From Aradus depressus (taxonomy: Eukaryota; Arthropoda; Insecta; Hemiptera; Aradidae): a stretch of 64,000 nucleotides of DNA. The notes below the pieces were generated by a model. The model had not been told where the DNA came from. It saw only the letters and a list, made by a program, of their open reading frames with translations, and ran no database searches. The stretch is taken from NCBI GenBank assembly GCA_963662175.1, contig OY759225.1, positions 18,463,601 to 18,527,600 of the forward strand, written 5' to 3'. Positions 30,960 to 41,602 of the stretch are shown here, in pieces. Numbering within the stretch: position 1 is the stretch's first letter; every line of letters starts with the position of its first letter. A program made the position numbers and the translations under genes.

Positions 30960-31345
30960 AATCTTACCACCCGATATTTAAGGTCGTCAGCATAATCTAA
31001 AATCTGTTCGGCCATTGGTTCAACTTAAATGTATAATCTGTAATGACAATATCTTCAGTATAATATCTTGTTGGAATGGTTTGTGTTGGGTTTAGGATCT
31101 GATGGGATGGTTGTTGAGAGGATGGTGTGTACACAACTAAATGAAAGGTAAACACAATCAGGTGAAAGGGAAACTGAGACTGAGGATGAAGGTACTCAAT
31201 AGGTGGACCTGTTAAGTTAAACGACAAACAGTGACAGTTCTCACTGAATCAGCTTCTTTCTGTAGTCTTCTTGGCACTATAGTCAACAATCTTAACACTC
31301 CCTTCATACGTCTCATCTCTTTCTTATACTCATTGTTTACCATGA
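30960..31345. other. unassigned stretch
   Basis: A 76-codon minus-strand frame (31227-30997) has no motif. Confidence 0.4.
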
Positions 31346-31358
31346 AGGTGTATATATA

Positions 31359-31691
31359 GGTTAGGTTTTATGACTCATGCCCGGGCTTTAACTACGAGGT
31401 CATATCGCCTACTACCAGAGCGCTCTTTCGTCACTCTGGTGGACATCTAGAGGAGCCCGACTCTACTGTGAGAGTCCTAAATTTTGCCTACCCTAAATTT
31501 TTCTTTACCTAGGGCAGAGGTCTTTAACGAGTACCTGACATCGTACAGGCTCGGGACCATCGCTTAACGTCCCATCCGAAGATCGGCGTGCAAAAGTTTA
31601 TTTTACCTTCCAGATAAAATAAACCAAGGGCCTCGGTCGGGTTTCAAACCCACGTTCTTGAGCTCAGAAGCCAAGCACGCATACCACTGAG
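31359..31691 (-). mobile_element. SINE-1 copy with target duplication
   Basis: Begins GGTTAGGTTTTATGACTCAT (tail side) and ends at CATACCACTGAG inside the A box, so it is slightly 5'-truncated. Flanked by AGGTGTATATATA at 31346-31358 and 31692-31704 (13 bp, exact). Confidence 0.93.
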
Positions 31692-31704
31692 AGGTGTATA
31701 TATA

Positions 31705-32584
31705 TAATGGTAATGTTATTTAATTATTATTAATTCAATTATTAATTTTATTTAACATTATTTCGTTATCAGTATTATTGTAATTGTAATGAATGCTAAT
31801 GGCTTGGGTTGGGCGCCATTAAAATCACCAGAGTGATCTTAAAAAAATTTAAATGATTGCAACATGTTTGCTCTTATCTCAGGATTAATAAAATATACTA
31901 ATCGAAGGTTCTTTTAAGGAGCGAGTGATGAACTAGAACATATTTACCTTAAAAACTACCTTCTGCGGTTGCCTAAACATGCGAAGAGAGTAAAATACCT
32001 GTAATAGAATTGGTTGGCGATACAAAAATATTAAAGTACATTCATGTTACTAATAAAAGTGAAAATATAATATTTTTTTCATCATACTTAACATTGAATA
32101 TCATACATAAAAACATATAAAATGAGTTGCGAGTAAATTTGGTTACACTTATGAAATACCACTTAACGTCCTTTATTGCGAATTGAAACTATTTTATGTA
32201 AATTAAATTTCGGCCAAAATCTAATCAGACATAAGAGTGTGTGAGATGCAAAACTCGCTCGTTACAAAAATAGAAAAAATTGAGATGACAGCAGATTCTA
32301 AAAGATGTTTTGGCGCTTTATAAGACTAAAACATCAGATTGTATCAAAACTTGTTCTTTCCAATGGTTTTAGGTGACTGAAAATTGCAGTTAGTATCAAA
32401 ACTGGTTCGTTCCATGCATGTTTTTTGCATTTTTTCAATATTCGGCTAATGTGTAACGAGTGAGTTTTGCATCTCACACACTCATAAGTTAGAACATGTA
32501 ATGGGAAAAACAAGTATGAGTTGTCTTGAAGACTCGAAGTCTTAGTATGGCTCAAATTTCCGGTAGAGCGGCCAAACTTCACTG
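31705..32584. other. unassigned stretch with partial family X-like blocks
   Basis: TTCGGCCAAAATCTAATCAG near 32210 and CTCACACACTCATAAG near 32475 recall family X, but order is not preserved. No coding signal. Confidence 0.35.
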
Positions 32585-32912
32585 ACAGGCACTTAGTGCA
32601 CTTTTACAAGCTCTTCATCCCACTCATTCCGACACTAATGTCACTTTTACACCATCAGTGCCATTCCATTATTTTGGCCCGTGAGGGACTCCAGTGCTTG
32701 AAGGCATTCCAGAACGATTTTGGAATCTATGTTGACAGCTTGCAGACAGCTTGGCTATTAGACAGTATCAGGATCTGTCCTCCCCTGATGTTCCGTCTCT
32801 TGATGAGCCAGGCGCATAGGGATATACTAGTATCTCTCCTGACCGTCCTCCCATGTATTCCAGCTCCAACTCCACTCTCGGTTTTTGAGCCGTCTGGGAA
32901 CCGATGACCCTA
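32585..32912 (-). pseudogene. LINE RNase H domain relic
   Basis: On the minus strand the sequence reads ILILSNSQAV, then after a frameshift IDSKIVLECLQALESL. I/F-x-S-D-S-Q-A-(V/A) followed about 15 residues later by S-K-x-V-x-E-C-L is the usual RNase H pattern in I/R1-type non-LTR elements; the catalytic D before SQA is N here. The frameshift and stop codons show it is dead. It may belong to the same type as LINE-B at 36.5 and 42.1 kb. The plus-strand frame over the same DNA is a shadow. Confidence 0.6.
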
Positions 32913-33084
32913 TTAGTTTATTACGGATTTTTTGCAAAACCGGTCGAATTCGTTATTGGGAATAAGAATTTCGGGGAAAACTCAATTTCGAATTTTATAG
33001 AGATTACATAACTTCTCGTATAACCTCGAAGTAGCAATCACGTATAGAAAATAGTTAATTGGACATCTTGGATTCCACTCGGAT

Positions 33085-34330
33085 TCATGTTAATAATAAT
33101 AATAATAAATTTTATTGTTTAAAGGGATCAACCCTATACCTTGGAGTCAGTGACCATTACAGGTTTAGGTTTAGGTTTTATGACTCATGCCCGGGCTTTA
33201 ACTACGAGGTCATATTGCCTCCTACTACCAGAGCGCTCTTTCGTCACTCTGGTGGACATGAGCCCGACTCTACTGTGGGAGTCCTAAATTTTGCCTACCC
33301 TAAATTTTTTTAATCACCTAGGGTAGGGGTCTTTAACGAGTACCTGACATCGTACAGGCTCGGGACCATCGCTTAACGTCCCATTCGAAGTTTAAGTTTA
33401 TTTTACCTCCCAGATAAAATAAACTAAGGGCCTCGATCGGGTTACGAACCCACGTTCTTGAGCTCAGAAGTCAAGCACGCACACCACTGAGCTACCGGCG
33501 CCCTCTGTGAGCATTACATTTGCAATATTAACATAATAATGACACATATAAAAGTCACATATAAAACAATAATGACATATATAAAGAAACCTTTAACGAA
33601 CTAAATAAATAACATAAATAAATAAAGAATATAAATAAAAAAAGTAATTACAAATTAATAATAATAATGTAACATAGACAGTAAATATGGTGGGGATGTA
33701 GGTATTGAATATCAATTTAATATGTAAGTTGATGTAGTAAGTTTCTGAGCGCTGATCAAATAATAGAAAATGTTTGAGATATTCTTATTATGGGCCAGGA
33801 GTAATGTATGAAAGTTGGATCGGTCTATACTGATACTCTGAGGCAGGAAGTGGCTTCTAATGGGCGAGTATATCGGACAGGATATTAACAGGTGGTATAC
33901 GTCTTCCAATTCATTTTTATTGCAGATTGTACAAAGTTCCTGGAGATTAAGGGTGTATACATTATTTTTGTAACGGATTTTAAGATAGTACTTGCCAGAT
34001 AGACGGAGTTGAGCCAGTGCTTTGATGTGACTCGGATTCATGTTGCATATTGACCGCAGACTTTTGACGTCAAAGTAGCAAGTATAGAAAACAGTTAATC
34101 AGACATATTGGATTCCACTCGGATTCATGTTGCATATTGAATGCAGACTTTGAACGTCGAAGTACCTGACGAGGATATGCAAACAGGTGGTCTCCCCGTG
34201 GGCTAAGACTCGACAAAGCATATAGAAAGTGTCTGTTTGGGGTACCCACGTCCCCCAGGTAGGTATCCCGGGTCTCGTATTGATTACATACGGACCGCTG
34301 CAGTACCATCATTCAACCCTACCCATCCCC
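33085..34330 (-). pseudogene. LINE-F relic with SINE-1 inserted in its 3' UTR
   Basis: Minus frame 34041-33712 holds LAQLRLSGKYYLKIRY then CTICNKNELEDVYHLLISC, a C-x2-C...H-x4-C zinc motif typical of the end of R1/I-like LINE ORF2. Upstream pieces (34312-34070) continue the protein in a partly duplicated region: the segment around CTCGGATTCATGTTGCATAT occurs at 34027 and again at 34118. The 3' UTR runs to 33085 (TTAAAGGGATCAACCCTATA, then (AAT)n). A matching copy on the + strand is at 43134-43975. Confidence 0.8.
33161..33506 (-). mobile_element. SINE-1 copy inside LINE-F
   Basis: Full length, from GGTTTAGGTTTTATGACTC to CTACCGGCGCCCTC. Flanked by GTGACCATTAC (33150-33160) and GTGAGCATTAC (33507-33517), an 11-bp duplication with one difference. 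Confidence 0.92.
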
Positions 34331-34539
34331 AGTCCCGTTCCAACCCACATAAAAGACAATACATATATACACATAAATAAACATATACATAAATATAAAT
34401 CATTAATATTTATTTTTTATTACTTATAGATATACGAATTTATTTTATTTCTCTTGATTTATTCTTTTCTGTATTTTTATTATTATTTATTTATTATTTT
34501 TTGAATATTTTTCAATATATATTTTTATATATTCGTTTT

Positions 34540-34632
34540 CTTTCTCTTTTCTGTTTTTCCCATATTACGACCACGTCGTTTGAAATGTCGTTTTGAAAAA
34601 GACACTTCCGGAAAATTTATAAAAAAATATTA
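34540..34632 (+). repeat. family 3 tail, decayed
   Basis: CGTTTTGAAAAAGACACTTC and TTATAAAAAAATATTAT match the ends of the 8.45- and 46.1-kb copies. The CTGATGA part is lost. Confidence 0.6.
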
Positions 34633-34719
34633 TCTAAATTGTAATTAAATTAAAAACAATATCTACTGTATTTATTAATATTATTATTTTTGTACTTATA
34701 TTTTAAAGTATTTATTTAT

Positions 34720-34972
34720 TCTCATAGAAACAAAAGACGTTGTCTTCTCAATGTTTTATTTTGTCCACAACTGGTATTGACCTGCAGCGTCATCATCAGT
34801 GGCACATCCCAGCAGTACAGCTTAGAGATGAAAAACTACGAGTGCTGGGATGTGCCACTAATGATGATACTGTTGCGCTGAAAATTGGTTTTGGTAAAAA
34901 AAAAAAAAAAAACAGTGGCAAAACAACGTTTTTTATTTTTATGAGAAATCTCGTCCCACTTCTTACTATCAC
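34720..34972. mobile_element. short palindromic family 1 copy
   Basis: Left: ACAAAAGACGTTGTCTTCTC and CATCATCAGTGGCACATCCC; right: GTGCTGGGATGTGCCACTAA and AACAACGTTTTTTATTTTTA, then GAAATCTCGTCCCAC. The arms carry mutated versions of the hammerhead-like core. The centre is only about 35 bp. The open frames here are symmetric by-products. Confidence 0.75.
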
Positions 34973-34974
34973 AT

Positions 34975-35565
34975 ATTTATTAATTTCATTTTATTAACGG
35001 AAATTAATATTATTATTATTATACATTTTATTTTCATTTTTGGAATCATGAGATTCTAGTGAAAATTCAACATCGAGTTTCTGATTGATTAAATAACTTC
35101 TATACTTCATATAGCGAGGGAAATAAGAAGGCATTTCGGACATAAGTATAAGAGACCATATGCGATTTGAGACATACTCCTTTATTTCAGTGCAAAAGTA
35201 TGACTTCATTAATTTTTTCTCGAAAAAGTCTAATTTCACAAAAACAACTTCATTTTAATGTGTTAAAATAATACGCCTAGTCTTAGCTGGTAAGTGATAT
35301 TAACATATTGACATAGCTTCAGGAATTCTGTTCTTTGGAGTATGCGTCTATACCTTGACAACAAGAGAATGTGATATTTAGGACCTGTGATGTTATTAAT
35401 TAAATACCTGTTCTCTTAAGGAGAGTATTTCCCATCACTGTGAGCTCCTTCGATCACTTCTCCCTCCCCCATACACACACGAACACGAACACTCATGCAT
35501 TCCTGTTAGCCAACCATTTCACAGTATGTTATTTAACAATCTATGTGGATAAAATAAAAAATAAA
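34975..35565. other. unassigned stretch with family Y fragments
   Basis: GTGAAAATTCAACATCGAGT and ATTAAATAACTTCTATACTT resemble text at 43050 and 58010. No gene recognised. Confidence 0.4.
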
Positions 35566-35567
35566 AA

Positions 35568-35640
35568 ATGTGATGTGGCCATCACAGAATTTTCTTAAAC
35601 CAACCACGCTTACAAGATAGTATTGAGTTGGCGTGTTAAC
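35568..35640. repeat. TTATACCAAC MITE fragment
   Basis: TGTGATGTGGCCATCACAGA, TTTTCTTAAACCAACCACGC and TTACAAGATAG: one terminal arm of the MITE. Confidence 0.65.
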
Positions 35641-35653
35641 TCAAAACCCCATA

Positions 35654-35965
35654 AGGTTAGGTTAGGTTTTATGACTCATGCCCGGACTTTAACTACGAGG
35701 TCATATATCGACTAGCTCGTAGCTCGACTCTACTGTGGGAGTCCTAAATTTTGCCTATCCTAAATTTTTATTCACCTAGGGTAGGGGTCTTTAACGAGTA
35801 CCTGACATCGTACAGGCTTGGGACCATCGCTTAACATCCCATCCGAAAGACGGCGTGCTTAAGTTTATTTTACCTCCCAGATAAAATAAACAAACTCGGT
35901 CGGGTTACGAACCCACGTTATTGAGCTCAGAAGGCAAACACGCATACCACTGAGCTACCGGCGCC
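35654..35965 (-). mobile_element. SINE-1 copy
   Basis: From GGTTAGGTTAGGTTTTATGA to GAGCTACCGGCGCC, with a deletion after GAGGTCATAT. Flanking AAAACCCCATAAG and AAAACCCCATTAG form a probable target duplication. Confidence 0.92.
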
Positions 35966-35989
35966 GTTAAAACCCCATTAGGACAACAC

Positions 35990-36150
35990 TTATTAATTTT
36001 CAGCGGATTCGGCTGAAGGGAAGAGGGATCAGGGGGAGGCTCGACTCATATAGTCAAACTATATATTATTAGCGCAAACGGTCAGCTAATTTTGGAATAA
36101 ATGATTAATTTGTATTGGGGAAGTCAATTTCCGTTGAATCACTGACAGTT
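35990..36150. repeat. family Y segment
   Basis: TTAATTTTCAGCGGATTCGG, GCGCAAACGGTCAGCTAATT and GAATCACTGACAG match family Y elsewhere. Confidence 0.55.
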
Positions 36151-36245
36151 TTTTCGTTTCTATCCTCCAGTCAGTCTGATGGTATCCCTAAGGTAAGATA
36201 GGCAGAGAAAGCAAGGTAAGACTGAAAGGGAGTGGAGGGCTAGGT

Positions 36246-36272
36246 ATGTGTGTGTGTGTGTGTGTGTGTGTG
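36246..36272. repeat. (GT)n microsatellite
   Basis: About 13 GT dinucleotides; read on the other strand it gives the THTHTH frames, which are not genes. Confidence 0.95.
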
Positions 36273-36479
36273 AGTCCCCTAGTTGGATAATGATATTGAC
36301 GGAAGGGCTGGAGGGAGCTGATATCAGCGGTAAGATCGCATAAATCAGCCCCAGGCCAGACATCCAGCCTGCTGATAACAAGTTGTATCCCGAATGGGGA
36401 AGTCCAAACCGATCTATGCTCACTCTTCTGACACTCCCACAACACAGACACACACACATACACAACCAAATCCTGGCTT

Positions 36480-36745
36480 TCTTTTACTTCCCCACCTTAA
36501 CGAGGTATGGGGGAAGTTATCTTATTTGTGACACTACTGGGTTCCCGGAGACTCGGAAGGAGGCAGACCTACTAGGAATATCTCGGGAGGCATAGTGAAC
36601 CCGGATTAAAAAGTTGACTGAAGATCTTTTGGAGCCTTCATGGAAAGAAAAAACCACATGCAGACAGTCGAAGATGATCCTGGGAGGGGATTCCAAGGGG
36701 TTGAAGGATGGGATCCTGAACCTCAAAAGGAGTTCTCACAGGACA
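36480..36745 (+). pseudogene. LINE-B relic, RNase H end and linker
   Basis: WVPGDSEGGR (around 36540) is a decayed RNase H terminal motif W-V-P-G-H-x-G. It is followed by CRQSKMILGG and GLKDGILNLKRSSH, the linker that precedes the C-terminal zinc motif. The same linker (GATGGGATCCTGAACCTC) is found reversed at 42335-42355. It runs into an R1-like segment at about 36746. Confidence 0.6.
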
Positions 36746-37144
36746 CCGTCCTTAGACACCTACACACTGTGGTGGAACCGCCGATTAATATTGAATATTG
36801 AGAAGTGGGTAAATCGGCCCCACGGTGAAGTAGGGTACTACCTGACCCAACTGCTGTCTGCGCACGGGTGTTTTCGGGCATACCTGTTCAGATTTAAACG
36901 AGTAGAAGACCCGGACTGTCCACACTGCTGCGGAGCAAGGGAAGTTGTTGAGCACGTATTCTTCCAGTGTGCTCGCTTCAGTGAGCAGCGTCATGGGCTC
37001 GAAAGAGTTCTAAGTGAGACGCTCACGCCGGAGATCCTAGTGAGCTGTATGTTGGAGTCGCAGGAGAAGTGGACTGCGGTCGGCGGGTATGCTGCGGAAG
37101 TCCTCAGGAAGCTCCGAGAGATGGAGACGCGTGGAATTGCGTAA
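36746..37144 (+). pseudogene. R1-like LINE C-terminal segment
   Basis: In the 176-codon frame starting at 36614, the part after residue 44 reads WWNRRLILNIEKWVNRPHGE, YYLTQLLSAHGCFRAYLFRF, CPHCCGAREVVEHVFFQC and ends before a stop at 37142. H-G-E-x-x-Y-Y-L-T-Q-x-L-S-x-H-G-C-F-R and C-x2-C...H-x4-C are R1-clade C-terminal hallmarks. The frame is open throughout and fused upstream to LINE-B sequence; whether by insertion or recombination cannot be told here. Confidence 0.75.
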
Positions 37145-37199
37145 TGCGTTGTTGTCTTTGAGGGAGAGCGTCAGCTAGAGCCTCCCTCGTGAAGTAATG

Positions 37200-37495
37200 C
37201 GTGATAGCGGTTCCATGGGAATAATGAGGCAGGAGAGGATAGACACTTCCTGGGTATATGCTCGGGATACGCGCGAACGTGATTCCACATTTTTGGTAAA
37301 GATGTAATAACAGAGGAGAATTTTAGAAGATTGGACCACAGGAGCATTCTCAGGTTCATTAAGGAAACTGGGAGACTTCAAGAAGGACTTGGTTGAGGTA
37401 GTATAAACATACAGCTGCGTTGGCTGAGACACAGAGGATGGAACCAGACAGATGATCGAGGAGAATACTGGAGGGACACCCGGGAGGAATTCCAA
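37200..37495 (+). pseudogene. LINE-B relic, C-terminal region resumed
   Basis: CTGGGTATATGCTCGGGATA, GGTAAAGATGTAATAACAGA, TTCTCAGGTTCATTAAGGAA match the reverse complement of 42060-42200. It therefore continues LINE-B after the R1-like segment. No open frame is maintained. Confidence 0.75.
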
Positions 37496-37499
37496 TAAC

Positions 37500-37620
37500 T
37501 GCCGATGTAATGATTGTATCGACTTGAAATTTAATATTTTAATTCATAACTCCATAAGGATAGCACCAGTAAGATTTTCGCGAAAATGGTGTTCGACTTA
37601 AATACCCTAATAACTGCCAC
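37500..37620. repeat. family Y segment
   Basis: GTATCGACTTGAAATTTAAT and ATAACTCCATAAGGATAG match family Y. Confidence 0.5.
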
Positions 37621-37791
37621 AAAATATGGTATGAGAATTGCTAGACTTTGAAGGGAGAGGAAATGCGTAATTTATTAATTTGTGCTGTGGAAGTACATAG
37701 CTGGTGTTCTGGAAGACTTTCGTGTCATTAAGTGAATACAATTGGAAAATAGAGTTATTGTAGTCTGGGTCCGAAGTAATGAAAACTTGAG

Positions 37792-37987
37792 CATGCCGTC
37801 CTTCGGATGTGACGTTAAGCAATGGTCCCGAGTCTGTACGTTGTTAAATAAATACTAAGTGAATAAAACTTTAGGGTAGGCTCCCATAGTAGAGTAAGGC
37901 TCATATCCACAAGAGCGACGTAAGAGCGCTCTGGTAGTAGGCAATATGATCTGGTAGTTAAGGCCCGAGCATGAGTCATAATAACTA
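37792..37987 (+). mobile_element. SINE-1 copy, old subfamily, 5'-truncated
   Basis: CATGCCGTCCTTCGGATGTG to GCATGAGTCATAATAACTAA, tail of the AACTA type; internal deletion after TTTAGGGTAGGC. Confidence 0.88.
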
Positions 37988-38282
37988 AGGAAGTCAGTGA
38001 CAATATGACTGAGGCTTAGCATGGACAATGAAGCATATTGTTAATAACGGCAATATGAAGTCCAGGAGTTTGACGTTCATTGATCCTTTTTATGTCAGTA
38101 GCTGAGGCTCATCTCTGTCCCTCCTCCTAAGCTGACCAAACACAGGATTAAATCGCAACTACTATTTTTTCGAATTGAATGTAAGAATCGCATATTATTT
38201 AATTACCAGAAAAACGCTGTCTAGGGAAACTTATATAATTCGATGTAATACGATATATTATATTGTTTTGTAAATAGACCAT

Positions 38283-38689
38283 TATTTTGTTAGTTATTTA
38301 TTATGATTCATGCCCGCACTTTAACTTCGAGGTCATATCGCCTATTATCAGGGTGCTATTTCGTCACTCTGGTGGGCATGAGCCCGACTCTACAAGAGGA
38401 GTCCTAAATGGGGGGAGTCCTACCCTAAATTCTTATTCTCCAAGGTTATTAACGAGAGGGGGTCTTTAACGAGTATCTGACGTCGTACAGGCTCGGGACT
38501 ATAATATAGTAGACTATAATATAGTCCCGAGCCTGTACGACGTAAGATACTCGTCAGATACCACCCGAAGGACGGCATGCTTAAATTTATTTTACCTCCC
38601 AGATAAAATAAACTCGGCCGAGTCTCGAACCCGCGAACTTGAGCTCAGTAAGGAAGCACGCATACCACTGAGCTACCAGCGCCCTCCGA
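38283..38689 (-). mobile_element. SINE-1 copy containing an internal palindrome
   Basis: From TTAGTTATTTATTATGATTC to CTACCAGCGCCCTC. The normal segment between the GTACAGGCTCGGGAC block and the CCGAAGGACGGC block is replaced by a fold-back (38470-38553). It ends against a Helitron terminus at 38690. Confidence 0.9.
38470..38553. repeat. 84-bp palindrome inside SINE-1, 2-nt loop
   Basis: 41-nt arms (CGAGTATCTGACGTCGTACA outer left) with one mismatch, centred on AG at 38511-38512. The left arm is native SINE sequence, the right arm its inverted duplicate. Confidence 0.95.
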
Positions 38690-38935
38690 CTAGCCGTATT
38701 ACCCGGCGTTGCCCCGAGAACTTTGAATTTTTCCCATAATATCTCTCATCTTTGCAATTTTCAATTATTCATGGAATTAGGCATATAATAAAATTCTGGA
38801 AAAAAGCAATGATGTTTATTGTTTTGGTATGAAAACTAATTTAAGATCGAGCAGCGGTGGTCATCATAGCTAATAATAATAACCCGTGCAATGGTGGACA
38901 CCCGAGCTAGTATTAACCGTGCAACGGTGGACGAA
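38690..38935 (-). mobile_element. Helitron 3' termini (minus strand), at least two
   Basis: At 38690 the minus strand reads ...GGGGCAACGCCGGGTAATACGG then CTAG and T, as in the 29.7-kb Helitron. At 38907-38928 a second end appears: hairpin ACCGT-TGC-ACGGT then TAATACTAG. A third, degraded one (CCATTGCACGGGTTATT) lies at about 38878-38896. Only terminal parts of these elements are present. Confidence 0.7.
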
Positions 38936-38939
38936 ATCT

Positions 38940-39012
38940 TGCTGAGGCCTTCAGGTGTTTTTACTGGGAAATGAAAAAAACCTTGAGCACGTCGTCCTTC
39001 GGAAGGCACATA
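38940..39012 (+). mobile_element. SINE-1 fragment
   Basis: TTTTACTGGGAAATG and TTGAGCACGTCGTCCTTCGG match the SINE-1 middle; ends are missing. Confidence 0.65.
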
Positions 39013-39930
39013 ATAATAAACCAAAATATGGATTGAAAACGAACGTAAATATTGAATGTATCCGAAGCACAATAAATGTACACAATTACTAACGCCTGTG
39101 AATAGTATAGCGTGATGATATGTAGCCTACACGGGTTCCGAAGTTTATCGCAATTACACAAAAATAGTTACGAGTAGCTATACACGGAATTCGTCTTTTA
39201 TTAACCCCCGATGCAAAAGGAGAGATGTTATAAGTTTGAAGCCTTTGTCTGTGTGTGGCATCATACCTCCAAGATGGCTGAACCGATTTCAAAAGTGTGT
39301 TTTTGTTTCAAAAGCTGGTATTTGCGAGATGGTTCTAAGCCATGTTTGGTGGAAATCGGGTATGCCGTTTCCAAGATATTCAGGTTTCATCAGAGCCTGT
39401 AGGGACCTCGGCCTCTATTACAGCTAGAGACTTACCAAGGTTTCAGTAGAAAAATTTAATATTTTTTATAGAAATGGAGATTGTAAATATTCAAAATAAA
39501 TAAGTTAATAAATATTATTTCATTCTACATTTTCCAAATGTATCTCAAGACGAAAAGGGGAAAAAGGTAGAGGGAAAAAAGTGGCTGATTACAGGAGAGG
39601 AGTCTCTGGTGATCTCTATTCTGGATTTTCCAGAGAGGCCCCACCCTCCTGTAATCTCCTGAATCCAGGCAAGGCCCGTTCTGATAGCCATCTACCTTGT
39701 TAGGGCCCCGAAATAGCCAAACCTGGAGCTTCTCTTCAGGGGAAGATCGGCTTATTAGGACTCCCTTCCACGGGAGCTTCTGGCTTCTATCCTGCTCCTG
39801 GGCTACCTTGCCCTTCTTGTCTTGTGGTTTGGTCTCTCCAGTAGGAATTCCGTTGTAAAAAAGCCCAAATACCAAACATCTCATGCGTAACTTCCTATTG
39901 AGTATACAATTTCACTGGAGAGTTTTATCC
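39013..39930. other. unassigned stretch; uncertain minus frame 39884-39525
   Basis: 39190-39420 has the CCCCCGATGCAAAAGGAG and CCAAGATGGCTGAACCGATT type of text found in dispersed insect repeats. The 119-codon minus frame (39884-39525) lies in less AT-rich DNA, starts at an ATG and has no domain I recognise; it could be an exon-like fragment or transposon piece. No splice sites or homology support it. Confidence 0.3.
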
Positions 39931-39934
39931 GATG

Positions 39935-40148
39935 ATCATTGCAGGACTTTGTTATATCAACCACACTTACAGATCACTCTCTCTCATCTCAATCATTTCA
40001 TACTGGCATTACTGGGTATATGAACGTGAGTTGGAGTCTGCAGTATTTTTTTGTTGAGAGTGACTTTCTTATACCCAGTAATGCAAGAATTAAATGATTT
40101 TGAGAAGGGGAATGAGTAGAGAGAGATCTGTAAGTGTGGTTGTTTTTT
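39935..40148. mobile_element. TTATACCAAC MITE copy
   Basis: Left arm GCAGGACTTTGTTATATCAA and CACACTTACAGATCACTCTC; right arm AGAGAGATCTGTAAGTGTGG. The centre repeats TACTGGGTATA/TATACCCAGTA inverted. Confidence 0.75.
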
Positions 40149-40204
40149 GTTAATTATTTCATTATTTTTATAATTTTTTCACAAAAACTGCTAATTATTA
40201 TTTT

Positions 40205-40390
40205 TTTTTTTGTCTTTTATTTATAAAGATACAACTGTTGCTAGGGTGCAACAACCAGCATCTATGATAGTATTAATATGTTGGCGTGAAGGACATGTGA
40301 GAGGAAGGCCACCCAGTGGTAGGTCCTCGGGACGAAAATTTATCTTAATTATTAGGACAAGAACAGAAAAAAATAAAATAACATAAATAA
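40205..40390 (-). pseudogene. LINE-C 3' UTR copy
   Basis: TGTCTTTTATTTATAAAGAT, GGTGCAACAACCAGCATCTA and GAAGGCCACCCAGTGGTAGG are the reverse complement of 10320-10490. A T run (40201-40212) is the complement of its poly-A tail. Confidence 0.85.
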
Positions 40391-41500
40391 GTAAATGAAG
40401 AATTTTAAAACTTATAATGCTGCCAAAATATTAGCTTGTCTTTTAGGAGATGGTGCGAAGATGCTATCACTTCAAACGACAGAGACATAATAAGGGCTTC
40501 AGTTCTTCTTGACGGATGTCGTTAATGCAAAGAGACAGAACAACTAGAAGAAGGTAGGTGTGGTGCTGGTTGAGAAGGGCGTAGAGATGAAATTTATGGG
40601 GTTCGGGATTGTGTGGGGTTGCTAGCTCTCCCTTCTTACTGAAGGGGACCCCAGATGTGTTTTCAGTAGATTTCCATCTTATTCAAATGCATATTGTCCT
40701 CCAAAGTACCGCCTTCTACATACAATCCTAGCAGGAAAAGATTTCACACACATACATACACACAAAGAGACAAAAAACAAAAAAAAAGCTCGTATTCAGT
40801 CTCAGTGGAGAAAGTACAGCATTACGTATACATAGACGAAGAAATAAAGTGGAAAACATGGACGTAGAGACGCAGCCTACACAACACTATCATCCTACAT
40901 ACCCTACATAATAAATTGTTCCTTCAATAATCTCCCAGACATTTAGAAATAAATAAATACAATAAAATAGGAACGTGACCGAAATATACATTCAGTTTTG
41001 TAAGCTCACATGCCCCCTCCACACAATCATACATGATATGAAAATACATTCATCCTACTATAAATATAATTCAAAAGCTTACTTAAACGTGCAGTTGTAT
41101 TTTTTTTTTTTTGGGGGGGGGGGGGGGGGAGGGGGACCGGTCCATAGCTCTCTATCAGATAATGGCCTGTCCAGCCCAGCTCATCTCAGTAGTAGTACAT
41201 ATCAGAATTCATTGAAAATATTGACATCTCTTAAGAATCGTAGAAGATTTCTGAAGTGCGGAGAGCTTTTTTGGAAAATCTCAAAGAGGTTCGCAAGTAT
41301 ATCTGCAGCTTCTTGTTGGAATGTCAGAGCGTTACGTTCTTCTATTAAATATAACAATGTCAAATTATATCCACAGACAGGGCCGTATTTACGCGCAGGC
41401 AGGCTAAACATCCCGTGCTCTTATCCCTTCCCTGGTAGCGCTGGGCTTCTCCCTTATTATATTACCTGTATGTTATTAAAGATATAATTTAATGAAGATG
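40391..41500. other. unassigned stretch with poly-T/poly-G tract
   Basis: A run of T then G at 41101-41129 creates the Phe/Gly part of the plus frame 40975-41487. The minus frame 41411-41202 (YLIEERNALTFQQEAADILA) looks more protein-like than most of the window, but I cannot assign it. Just beyond its start is CAGGGCCGTATTTACG, which resembles a hAT-type terminus; no partner end found. Confidence 0.3.
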
Positions 41501-41565
41501 TCGATTGGTGATGGTGAGGGGAGAGTAGAAACAAATCTTCAAATATTTATTTTTTAATTAGTTTA

Positions 41566-41602
41566 GGTCAACGTTTCGGAGATCAACTCCATCTTGAGGA
41601 CC
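41566..41602 (-). ncRNA. hammerhead-like core, family 2 left arm (core mutated)
   Basis: Minus strand: GGTC, CTCAAGA (the invariant G of CTGAAGA is C), T, helix II GGAG-TTGAT-CTCC (perfect), GAAA, palindromic ACGT, T, GACC pairing with GGTC. The core change should abolish cleavage. Confidence 0.55.

Noticed and set aside
32596..32907. Plus-strand hypothetical gene of 103 codons
   Set aside because: The minus strand carries RNase H motifs of a LINE (SNSQAV, SKIVLECL), so the plus frame is a shadow.
36160..36470. Two minus-strand frames with cysteine/valine-rich and Thr-His repeats
   Set aside because: The striking part is a (GT)n microsatellite read in two phases.
36785..36994. Minus-strand frame of 69 codons
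   Set aside because: Antisense shadow of the R1-like segment on the plus strand.
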